Of a stretch of DNA of 64,000 bases, positions 57,195 through 64,000 are shown piece by piece. The translations under genes were made by a program, and so were the position numbers. The notes under the pieces are model-generated. The model made no database searches. It saw only the letters and a list, made by a program, of their open reading frames with translations, and was not told the DNA's origin. The stretch covers positions 248,001 through 312,000 of the forward strand of contig NZ_KZ319371.1 of NCBI RefSeq assembly GCF_002744715.1, written 5' to 3'. The stretch's first letter is position 1. Every line of letters begins with the position of its first letter. The DNA is from Marinobacter profundi. Its GTDB lineage: Bacteria > Pseudomonadota > Gammaproteobacteria > Pseudomonadales > Oleiphilaceae.

Positions 57195-57388
57195 GCAAGA
57201 GACGGAACATTCTTTTCAAAACCCGCTCAAGCACATCCATGTGGCGCTTGAGCTCCGCCCCTCTGCGCTTATCGCTCCTGCGTCGCGCAGAGAGTCCAGT
57301 GCAGGCCGTCCATGGCCTGCCCGTGAAGAGCTTTTCGCTCTTCACCCATGGCTCCGCACAGTTTTGAAAAGAATGTTCCGCCCCTTGC
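57195..57388. repeat. 194-bp multi-hairpin inverted-repeat element between thyA and folA
   Basis: Two 28-base arms (57195-57222 and 57361-57388) pair at 26 of 28 positions; the inner 20 bases (CGGAACATTCTTTTCAAAAC) are perfect. Inside lie four hairpins: 57225-57253 (CTCAAG with CTTGAG, then CACAT/ATGTG), 57261-57292 (CTCTGCGC/GCGCAGAG), 57301-57320 (GCAGGCC/GGCCTGC) and 57323-57345 (GTGAAGAGC/GCTCTTCAC). On the minus strand the loops or flanks of three hairpins share CATGG. No coding frame is credible. It resembles a MITE or REP-type element, or a cloverleaf-like RNA in the thyA-folA transcript. No target-site duplication is evident. Confidence 0.8.
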
Positions 57389-57417
57389 AGTCTGACTTTT
57401 GATGTTGCTAATCCGAC

Positions 57418-58257
57418 TTAAATTGCTATGGGCGCCTTGATCACCGGATGCGGGTCATACCCTTCAAATTCGAAGTCTTCCAGTTCGTAATCGAAAATAC
57501 TGGCCGGTTTGCGCTTGATCACCAACCGCGGCAACGGTCGGGGTTGCCGCTGGAGCTGCTCAAACACAATGTCGTCGGTGAGGTGATTCTGGTACAGGTG
57601 ACAGTCACCAAAGGTATGCACGAACTCACCTACGCCCAGGTCACACTGCTGGGCAATCATGTGGGTCAGCAAGGCGTAGGAGGCGATGTTGAATGGCACC
57701 CCGAGGAACAGGTCGGCACTGCGTTGATAGAGCTGACAGGACAGCTTGCCGTCGGCCACATAAAACTGGAACAGGCAATGGCAGGGCGCCAGCGCCATGC
57801 GGCCCTGACGGACATTATCCTGGGGGCCCACAGACTCATCCGGCAACTCAGCGGGGTTCCACGCCGAGACAATCAGCCGGCGAGAGTTGGGCTTGCTGCG
57901 GATCTGCTCGATCACTTCGCTGATCTGGTCCACGACCCGTCCATCCGGGCACTGCCAGCTGCGCCACTGCTTGCCGTAAATGGGCCCAAGATCCCCATTG
58001 TCCAGTGCCCATTCGTCCCAGATGGAGACCTTGCGCTCTGTCAGCCAGTTGTTGTCGGTGGAGCCGTTGAGGAACCACAGCAGCTCGTAGATGATGCTAC
58101 GCAAGTGGACTTTCTTGGTGGTCACCAGCGGAAAGCCTTCCTGCAGGTCAAAACGGATCTGGCGGCCAAAGACCGAACGGGTTCCGACGCCAGTGCGGTC
58201 ACCCCGGTCCAGGCCGTTGTCTACCACATCCCTGATCAGGTCGAGATAGGCTTTCAT
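57418..58257 (-). CDS. thyA: Thymidylate synthase
   Basis: 279 residues: [31 protein letters not shown] start, catalytic Cys in [43 protein letters not shown], and [14 protein letters not shown] near the end. The family's usual length is 264; the excess is an insertion in the small domain near residue 90-130, seen in many gammaproteobacteria. Its ATG overlaps the lgt stop (ATGA), so the two are coupled. Makes dTMP and dihydrofolate. Confidence 0.95.
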   Translation of the reverse strand: MKAYLDLIRDVVDNGLDRGDRTGVGTRSVFGRQIRFDLQEGFPLVTTKKVHLRSIIYELLWFLNGSTDNNWLTERKVSIWDEWALDNGDLGPIYGKQWRSWQCPDGRVVDQISEVIEQIRSKPNSRRLIVSAWNPAELPDESVGPQDNVRQGRMALAPCHCLFQFYVADGKLSCQLYQRSADLFLGVPFNIASYALLTHMIAQQCDLGVGEFVHTFGDCHLYQNHLTDDIVFEQLQRQPRPLPRLVIKRKPASIFDYELEDFEFEGYDPHPVIKAPIAI

Positions 58258-59042
58258 TGCGGTTGCCTCCGGTAAGCAAAGATCATCAGGCCCGCGCCGG
58301 CCAGAATCATCGGGAACGACAGCAGTTGTCCCATGGTGAGCCAGTCAAAGGCCAGGTAGCCGAGCTGGGGATCCGGCTGGCGGACAAACTCCACCAGGAA
58401 GCGGAACAGGCCGTAGCAAATCAGGAACAGGCCGGATACCGCCATGCGTGGCCGGGGTTTCGCCGAGAACCACCACAGGATGACAAACAGTACCACGCCT
58501 TCCAGGGCAAACTGGTACAGCTGCGAGGGGTGACGGGCCAGGGCATCGGGCGCCTGGGGGAACACCATACCCCAGGACACGTCGGTCGGCTTGCCCCACA
58601 GCTCGCCGTTGATGAAGTTGCCAATGCGGCCTGCCCCCAATCCCACCGGCACCAGCGGGGCAACGAAATCGGCAATGGCAAAGAAGCCCCGTCCCAGCTT
58701 GCGCCCAAACCACCACATCGCCAGCATCACCCCGATGAGACCACCGTGGAAGGACATTCCCCCTTCCCATACCCGCAGCAACCACAGCGGGTCGGCAAGG
58801 AAAGTGTCAAAGTTGTAGAACAGTACGTACCCGAACCGGCCACCAAGGATGACGCCCAGGGCAATATAGAACAGCAAGTCTCCCACCTGCTCCTCGGTAA
58901 CGGGCGACCAGGACTTGCGGGCACGGACACGGCCAAGCCACCAGCCCACCACAAAGCCGACCAGGTAGGTCAGCCCGTACCAGTGAACTTTGACGGGGCC
59001 AACAGCAATGGCAACCGGATCAAACTGCGGATGCTTCAGCAT
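58254..59042 (-). CDS. lgt: Prolipoprotein diacylglyceryl transferase
   Basis: 262-residue inner-membrane enzyme that attaches diacylglycerol to the lipobox Cys of prolipoproteins, such as RlpA and the large lipoprotein in this window. Seven membrane segments; [12 protein letters not shown], the Lgt signature [19 protein letters not shown] and [12 protein letters not shown] are present with the essential His, Arg, Asn and Glu. Coupled to thyA, as in many gammaproteobacteria. Confidence 0.96.
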   Translation of the reverse strand: MLKHPQFDPVAIAVGPVKVHWYGLTYLVGFVVGWWLGRVRARKSWSPVTEEQVGDLLFYIALGVILGGRFGYVLFYNFDTFLADPLWLLRVWEGGMSFHGGLIGVMLAMWWFGRKLGRGFFAIADFVAPLVPVGLGAGRIGNFINGELWGKPTDVSWGMVFPQAPDALARHPSQLYQFALEGVVLFVILWWFSAKPRPRMAVSGLFLICYGLFRFLVEFVRQPDPQLGYLAFDWLTMGQLLSFPMILAGAGLMIFAYRRQPQ

Positions 59043-59052
59043 CGATAACCTC

Positions 59053-59850
59053 TCAGCTCAGGAGAAAACGTAGCCCCACCACGATCAGCATGGCGGCAAA
59101 ACCACGCTTCAGCAGTTTGGCGTTCAGACGGTGGGCCAGGCTGGCACCAACTCTGGCAAACAGTACGCTGGTCAGGATGATGCCCAGAAACGCCGGCAAA
59201 TAGATGAAACCAAAGCTCAGTTCGGGCAACTCGGCGTGGCTCCAGCCGGTCCAGATATTACCGAGGGCACCGGCGATGGCAATGGGCAGGCCGCAGGCCG
59301 CGGAGGTACCCACCGCCTGCTGCATCTTGACGTTGCACCAGCTCAGGTAAGGGACGGTCAGGGTACCGCCGCCAATCCCGAAAATGGCAGACGCCCAGCC
59401 GATACTGGCCCCGGCACCCGTCAGGCCGGCGGTACCCGGCACACCCCGTGAGGGTGAGGGGTTGACTTCAAAAAGCATCTTGAGTGCCACCAGGATCACG
59501 AAGATGCCAATCACCAACTCCAGCGTCGGACCGCTGAGCAATGAGGCAGTCCATGCCCCGAGCAGGGCACCGACGACAATTCCCGCTGTCATTGGCCGGA
59601 AGATATCCCAGCGCACCGCCTGGTGCTGGTGGTGGGAGCGGATCGAACTCATGGAGGTAAAGACAATGGTCGCCAGCGAGGTGCCGACTGCGAGGTGAGC
59701 GGCAATTTCCGGACTGATCCCCTGCAGGCCGAAGCTGAAGATCAACACGGGGACGATAATCAGGCCGCCGCCAATACCGAACAATCCGGCCAGGGTACCG
59801 GCAAAGGCCCCGAGGGCCAGGTACGATGCAATAACGTATACGAGGGTCAT
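59053..59850 (-). CDS. TSUP (TauE/SafE) family transporter
   Basis: 265 residues with about eight membrane segments and two related halves with the motifs [15 protein letters not shown] (N-half) and [18 protein letters not shown] (C-half), the TSUP hallmark repeat. Members export or import sulfite, sulfonates or sulfoacetate. Substrate unknown. ATG 59850 is used because the first membrane segment begins there; the longer frame runs into the divergent gene's upstream region. Ribosome site weak. Located 10 bases before lgt. Confidence 0.85.
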   Translation of the reverse strand: MTLVYVIASYLALGAFAGTLAGLFGIGGGLIIVPVLIFSFGLQGISPEIAAHLAVGTSLATIVFTSMSSIRSHHQHQAVRWDIFRPMTAGIVVGALLGAWTASLLSGPTLELVIGIFVILVALKMLFEVNPSPSRGVPGTAGLTGAGASIGWASAIFGIGGGTLTVPYLSWCNVKMQQAVGTSAACGLPIAIAGALGNIWTGWSHAELPELSFGFIYLPAFLGIILTSVLFARVGASLAHRLNAKLLKRGFAAMLIVVGLRFLLS

Positions 59851-59973
59851 ATAATGCCGCCGTGCTGAGAAAGAATTCGAGGCTGGTATGATACACATCA
59901 CTGGCCAGCCCTTCACCGCCCTTGATGATATTGCAGCGGTGACCACACTCTCCGATCATCCAGCGAGCAATCC

Positions 59974-60744
59974 ATGTGCCTGATAGCCTTCGCCCTTGCC
60001 CAGCATCCCGAGTACCCCCTCGTCGTGGCGGCCAACCGTGACGAATTCTTCCAGCGGCCGACGGCGGCCATGGACTGGTGGCCGGACCAGAATCTGCTCG
60101 CCGGCCGCGATCTCAGCTCCGGCGGCACCTGGCTGGCGGTATCCCGGGATGGCCGGGTGGCCGCGGTGACCAACGTCCGCGAAGGCAGTCCGGAGCCGGG
60201 ACGGGTCTCCCGGGGCGAGCTGCCGGTGCTCGCACTGTCCGGGCCCGACGCTATTGCCTCGCAGTTACCGGCACACCAGCATGACTACGCCGGTTTCAAC
60301 CTGCTCAGCCTGGCTGACCGCTCCGGCTGGTACTACAGCAACCGGGATGCCCACCCCGGCCGCCATATTCACCGCGGGGTTTACGGTCTGAGCAACCACC
60401 TGCTGCAAAGCCCCTGGCCAAAACTGCTGCGCCTGCGGGACGGCTTTGCCAGCACGCTGCGCAAGGATCTCGGCGCCGGGCCGCAAGCACTGCACCGGGA
60501 CCTGATCCGGTTACTGCAGGATGACACCCCGGCAGACGACCGCGACCTGCCGGACACCGGCGTCGATATCGCCACCGAGCGGATGCTGTCGTCACCCTTT
60601 ATCCGCGGCGAGGCCTATGGCACCCGCGCCACCACCATTGTTTCTGTAGGCGCCAGCGGAGAGATACTGGTGACCGAACAAACCTGGCTGCCATTTGGCC
60701 GCCCTGGCGAGCAAAGACAGTTCAGCTGGCAGCGTGAATCCTGA
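59974..60744 (+). CDS. NRDE (TANGO2) family protein
   Basis: 256 residues that begin MCLIAFA and then VVAANRDEFFQRPT, the NRDE motif that names the family, followed by WLAVSRDGRVAAVTNVR. The second residue is Cys, a feature of the family that recalls N-terminal nucleophile hydrolases. Eukaryotic TANGO2 is involved in Golgi and lipid or haem homeostasis; the bacterial role is unknown. Divergent from the TSUP gene; an xseB promoter starts right after its stop. Confidence 0.88.
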   Translation: MCLIAFALAQHPEYPLVVAANRDEFFQRPTAAMDWWPDQNLLAGRDLSSGGTWLAVSRDGRVAAVTNVREGSPEPGRVSRGELPVLALSGPDAIASQLPAHQHDYAGFNLLSLADRSGWYYSNRDAHPGRHIHRGVYGLSNHLLQSPWPKLLRLRDGFASTLRKDLGAGPQALHRDLIRLLQDDTPADDRDLPDTGVDIATERMLSSPFIRGEAYGTRATTIVSVGASGEILVTEQTWLPFGRPGEQRQFSWQRES

Positions 60745-60749
60745 AGCTT

Positions 60750-60758
60750 TGATATAAT
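60750..60758 (+). promoter_or_regulatory. Extended -10 promoter for xseB-ispA
   Basis: TGA-TATAAT (60750-60758) is a perfect extended -10 located 6 bases after the NRDE stop and about 38 bases before the xseB ATG. No good -35, which the extended -10 excuses. Confidence 0.6.
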
Positions 60759-60796
60759 CGCGCCAAACCGCACCACAACCGGAGGGGCCGACCAGC

Positions 60797-61051
60797 ATGG
60801 CCGACCAGACCAGCACGACATCCATTGCCGACTTTGAAAAATCCCTGGACGAACTTGAAAAACTGGTCAGGGACCTGGAGCAGGGCGAGCTCTCCCTGGA
60901 GCAGTCGCTGGCGGCCTTCGAGCGCGGGGTCAAACTGACCCGGGATTGCCAGCAGGCCCTGAAATCTGCGGAACAACGGGTGGAGCAACTGGTACAGAAC
61001 CAGGATGGCAGCCTGACAACTCGCCCCTTCAATCCGGATGAGACTGCCTGA
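60797..61051 (+). CDS. xseB: Exodeoxyribonuclease VII small subunit
   Basis: 84 residues with [35 protein letters not shown] and [15 protein letters not shown], the two helices of the family. It joins XseA to degrade single-stranded DNA. The xseB-ispA-dxs order is the same as in E. coli. The stop overlaps the ispA start (TGATG). Confidence 0.95.
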   Translation: MADQTSTTSIADFEKSLDELEKLVRDLEQGELSLEQSLAAFERGVKLTRDCQQALKSAEQRVEQLVQNQDGSLTTRPFNPDETA

Positions 61052-61950
61052 TGCCCAGATCCACCACGGCTGCGACCGCCTTTCTCGAGACCTGCCGCGG
61101 CCGCATCGACCAGGCCCTGGAAGCCCGCTTTGCCATTGATGTGGCCTCGACACCCCGGCTGCTCGAAGCCATGAAGTACAGTGTCCTTGGCGGCGGCAAG
61201 CGCATCCGCCCGGCGCTGTGCCTGGGGGCCGCCCAGGCCCTGGGGCAGTCCACCGAGGTGGCCGTGGTGCCGGCCTGCAGTGTCGAGCTGATTCATGCCT
61301 ATTCGCTGATCCACGACGACTTGCCGGCGATGGACGATGACGAGTTGCGGCGCGGGCGACCGACTACTCACATCGCCTTTGATGAGGCCACCGCTATCCT
61401 GGCGGGGGATGCCCTGCAGACCATGGCCTTCGGCTGGCTGGCCGAGGCACCGGGGCTAAGTGAGGGTACCCGGCTCGGCATGATCCGGGAGCTGGCGGTG
61501 GCCAGCGGCCACCGGGGCATGGTGGGCGGCCAGGCAATCGACCTGGAATCCGTGGGCAAGACCCTGACGGTGGAAGCCCTGGAGCGCATGCACCGGGCCA
61601 AGACCGGCGCGCTGATCGAGTCCAGCGTCCGCCTCGGCGCACTGACCGCAGAGCGGGTCCGGGATGATCAGCTGGCACGCCTGTCCGACTATGCCGGCGC
61701 CCTTGGCCTGGCCTTTCAGGTCCAGGACGACCTGCTGGACATTGAGGGTGATACCGCCGTTATCGGCAAACCCCAGGGCTCCGACCTGGCCCGCGCCAAG
61801 CCAACCTACCCGGCCCTGCTAGGTATTGACGGCGCGCGGACCTATCTGCAGCGCCTGCTGGACACCGCGCTGATCAGCCTCGGCGGCTTCGGCCCGGAAG
61901 CCGATCCTCTGCGCGCCATGGCCGACTTTATCGTGGCGCGTAACCACTGA
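61051..61950 (+). CDS. ispA: (2E,6E)-farnesyl diphosphate synthase
   Basis: 299-residue trans-prenyltransferase. The first Asp-rich motif is in IHDDLPAMDDDELRRGRPT (about residue 90) and the second in VQDDLLDIEGD (about 228); GGKRIRPAL is the IPP-binding motif. Supplies farnesyl diphosphate for ubiquinone and undecaprenyl phosphate. Coupled to xseB. Confidence 0.95.
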   Translation: MPRSTTAATAFLETCRGRIDQALEARFAIDVASTPRLLEAMKYSVLGGGKRIRPALCLGAAQALGQSTEVAVVPACSVELIHAYSLIHDDLPAMDDDELRRGRPTTHIAFDEATAILAGDALQTMAFGWLAEAPGLSEGTRLGMIRELAVASGHRGMVGGQAIDLESVGKTLTVEALERMHRAKTGALIESSVRLGALTAERVRDDQLARLSDYAGALGLAFQVQDDLLDIEGDTAVIGKPQGSDLARAKPTYPALLGIDGARTYLQRLLDTALISLGGFGPEADPLRAMADFIVARNH

Positions 61951-62007
61951 GCTCGACAGGCTGGCCTGTCAATCCCACCTCAATCCGGCAATCCACCGGT
62001 TTTGGGT

Positions 62008-62037
62008 GTGAAACAGGCCGCCTTCATCCCGTATAAT
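62008..62037 (+). promoter_or_regulatory. Candidate dxs promoter
   Basis: GTGAAA (62008-62013), 18-base spacer, perfect TATAAT (62032-62037), 48 bases before the dxs ATG, in the 135-base gap after ispA. It would let dxs be transcribed independently of xseB-ispA. Confidence 0.5.
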
Positions 62038-62085
62038 ACCCGTTCGCACAACTATCGCTCACCTATCCGGAAAAGACCCGAGCAG

Positions 62086-64000
62086 ATGCAGGATACATAT
62101 ACATTCAGGGAGTTCCCGCCACAACGGCCGAACACGCCGCTGCTGGACCGGATAGATACCCCGGACCAGCTCCGTCTGCTGTCTGCAGACCAGCTTCCCC
62201 AGCTGGCGAGGGAGCTGCGCGCTTTCCTGCTGTGGTCCGTCAGCCAGACCGGCGGCCATTTTGGCGCCGGCCTCGGAGTGCTGGAGCTGACCGTGGCACT
62301 GCATTATGTCTTCAATACCCCGAGCGATCGCCTGGTCTGGGACGTCGGCCACCAGGCCTACCCCCACAAGATCCTCACCGGTCGCCGGGAGCAGATGGAC
62401 ACCATTCGCCGCAAGGGCGGCCTTGCCGGCTTCCCCAAGCGCGCCGAAAGCGAATACGACACCTTTGGCGTCGGCCACTCCAGCACCTCCATCAGTGCCG
62501 CGCTGGGCATGGCCATCGCCGCGCGGATGCAGGGTACCGGGCGCAAGAGCATTGCCGTCATCGGGGATGGCGCGATGACCGCCGGCATGGCCTTCGAGGC
62601 CCTCAACCACGCAGGCCACCTGCATGCCGACATGCTGGTTATCCTCAACGACAACGACATGTCCATCTCCCGCAACGTGGGCGGGCTGTCCAATTACTTT
62701 GCCAAGCTGCTGGCCAGCCGCACCTACAACCAGGTTCGCGACAGCAGCAAACGGGTACTGCAAGCCGCCCCGCACCTGATGGCGCTGGCCCGCAAGACGG
62801 AAGAACACTTCAAGGGCATGATCGCCCCGGGCACCCTGTTCGAGGAACTGGGCTTCAATTACATCGGCCCCATTGACGGCCACGACCTGCCGCTGCTGGT
62901 GGAAACCCTGGAGAATATCCGCGAGCTCGATGGCCCGCAATTCCTCCACGTGGTCACGACCAAGGGCAAGGGGTTTGCACCGGCGGAAGCGGACCCGATC
63001 GGATATCACGCCATCAACAAGATCGAGCCGGTCCCGGCCAGCAAACCGGAACCGGTGGCGCCACAAACGCCGAAACCGAAATATGCCAACGTATTCGGCC
63101 AGTGGTTATGTGACAGTGCCGCCCAGGATGAGCGGGTGGTGGGTATCACCCCGGCCATGTGCGAAGGCTCGGACCTGCTGGCGTTCTCGGAACGCTTCCC
63201 GGACCGCTATTTTGATGTCGCCATAGCCGAACAGCATGCGGTGACCCTGGCTGCGGGACTGGCCTGCGACGGCGCCAAGCCGGTGGTCGCTATCTATTCG
63301 ACCTTCCTGCAACGGGCCTATGACCAGCTGGTTCACGATGTCGCCATCCAGGACCTGGACGTGCTGTTTGCCATCGACCGCGCCGGCCTGGTGGGCGAGG
63401 ACGGGCCGACCCATGCCGGCGCCTTCGACATCACTTACCTGCGCTGCATCCCCAACATGGTCATCATGACCCCGTCGGATGAAAACGAAACCCGCCAGAT
63501 GCTGCAAACCGGCATGCTGTTTGACGGCCCGGCGGCGGTTCGCTATCCGCGGGGCACCGGTCCGGGCGCGGTAATCGAGCAGGAACTGCGGCCACTGCCG
63601 ATCGGTCGCGGCCGCCAGGTTCGTGACGGCAAAACCGTGGCCATCCTCAACTTCGGCACCCTGTTGACCCCGGCCCTGGAAGCCGCAGGGATCCTGGACG
63701 CCACCGTGGCCGACATGCGCTTCGTCAAGCCGCTCGACAAATCCCTGGTACTGGAACTGGCCAGGCAACATGACCTGCTGGTTACGCTGGAAGAAAACAC
63801 CGTTGCCGGCGGCGCAGGCAGTGCGGTTACGGAATTCCTCAATGCCGAGGGCATCACCCAGCCGGTTTTACAGCTGGGGCTGCCTGACACCTTCATCGAT
63901 CACGGTAAGCACGAGGAACTGCTGGCGGAGTGCGGCCTGGATGCACGAGGTATTCGCCAGGCCATCGAGAAACGGCTGGACCGCATGCGTCAGCATCAGT
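62086..64000 (+). CDS. dxs: 1-deoxy-D-xylulose-5-phosphate synthase (3' end cut by window)
   Basis: First enzyme of the MEP isoprenoid pathway, a TPP enzyme joining pyruvate and glyceraldehyde-3-phosphate. 638 codons are visible without a stop, so only a few residues are missing. [34 protein letters not shown] and [18 protein letters not shown] are the N-terminal signatures; [18 protein letters not shown] (about residue 163) binds TPP; the transketolase-like middle has [20 protein letters not shown] and [21 protein letters not shown] 62086 is chosen for the [11 protein letters not shown] start common in relatives. It continues the isoprenoid cluster. Confidence 0.96.
   Translation, partial: MQDTYTFREFPPQRPNTPLLDRIDTPDQLRLLSADQLPQLARELRAFLLWSVSQTGGHFGAGLGVLELTVALHYVFNTPSDRLVWDVGHQAYPHKILTGRREQMDTIRRKGGLAGFPKRAESEYDTFGVGHSSTSISAALGMAIAARMQGTGRKSIAVIGDGAMTAGMAFEALNHAGHLHADMLVILNDNDMSISRNVGGLSNYFAKLLASRTYNQVRDSSKRVLQAAPHLMALARKTEEHFKGMIAPGTLFEELGFNYIGPIDGHDLPLLVETLENIRELDGPQFLHVVTTKGKGFAPAEADPIGYHAINKIEPVPASKPEPVAPQTPKPKYANVFGQWLCDSAAQDERVVGITPAMCEGSDLLAFSERFPDRYFDVAIAEQHAVTLAAGLACDGAKPVVAIYSTFLQRAYDQLVHDVAIQDLDVLFAIDRAGLVGEDGPTHAGAFDITYLRCIPNMVIMTPSDENETRQMLQTGMLFDGPAAVRYPRGTGPGAVIEQELRPLPIGRGRQVRDGKTVAILNFGTLLTPALEAAGILDATVADMRFVKPLDKSLVLELARQHDLLVTLEENTVAGGAGSAVTEFLNAEGITQPVLQLGLPDTFIDHGKHEELLAECGLDARGIRQAIEKRLDRMRQHQ

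Noticed and set aside
57195..57388. Integron attC site
   Set aside because: The structure suggests it at first, but the flanks lack the RYYYAAC / GTTRRRY core pairs, there is no integrase or cassette array, and the element has four internal hairpins rather than one long imperfect stem.

Overview
The window reads as a stretch of chromosomal core genome from a GC-rich marine gammaproteobacterium. Gene content and order resemble Pseudomonas, and I infer Marinobacter or a close relative. The evidence is the block order tRNA-Leu / rnr-rlmB-rpsF-rpsR-(DUF2232)-rplI-dnaB-alr, the block order proA-nadD-rsfS-rlmH-mrdA-rodA-mltB-rlpA-dacA-ybeD-lipB, an Fnr/Anr regulator with a perfect TTGAT-N4-ATCAA box, and osmolyte and potassium uptake genes (betT, trkH). 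The genus is inference; no rRNA is present. I see no prophage, IS transposase, CRISPR array or plasmid backbone.

Layout. 1-5.3 kb: 3' end of ychF, tRNA-Met(CAT), trkH, a beta-lactamase-fold hydrolase, a secreted charged-helix protein, metY. 5.3-14.9 kb: lipA, betT, a Spy/CpxP-like periplasmic protein, ylqF, an Mpo1-like membrane protein, fabB, fnr/anr, an SDR-like protein lacking catalytic residues, and a small unknown gene behind a 21-bp dyad. 14.9-23.5 kb: the ribosomal protein and replication block on the minus strand, headed by a divergent tRNA-Leu(CAG). 23.6-34.4 kb: a large lipoprotein, acyl-CoA dehydrogenase, ubiX, mpl, pyrophosphate-type phosphofructokinase, grxA, yqaA, an ABC1 kinase and an active-looking diguanylate cyclase. 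34.3-44.5 kb: the cell-elongation and lipoylation block on the minus strand. 44.6-48.1 kb: three genes joined by ATGA overlaps, two membrane proteins with degenerate GGDEF domains followed by a DedA-PAP2 fusion. 48-57 kb: LON-domain protein, cNMP/HDOD protein, ilvD, AI-2E-type transporter, two small unknown genes (one Cys-rich), a haloalkane-dehalogenase-like protein whose nucleophile is Asn, and a DEAD-box helicase. 57-64 kb: folA, a 194-bp multi-hairpin inverted-repeat element, thyA, lgt, a TSUP transporter, a TANGO2/NRDE protein, then xseB-ispA-dxs, with dxs cut by the window end.

Themes. Much of the window supports cell-envelope growth: PBP2/RodA elongation, DD-carboxypeptidase, lytic transglycosylases, Mpl recycling, Alr, Lgt, the isoprenoid enzymes that feed undecaprenyl carriers, and the DedA-PAP2 fusion that may recycle them. 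The most interesting items are: the coupled degenerate-GGDEF / DedA-PAP2 module, where both GGDEF domains lose the active site but keep the RxxD inhibitory-site motif at exact spacing; the thyA-folA multi-hairpin element, which looks like a MITE or a structured RNA; and the dehalogenase homologue with the Asp-to-Asn nucleophile. Four long, near-perfect hairpins without a T-tract also sit at gene 3' ends.
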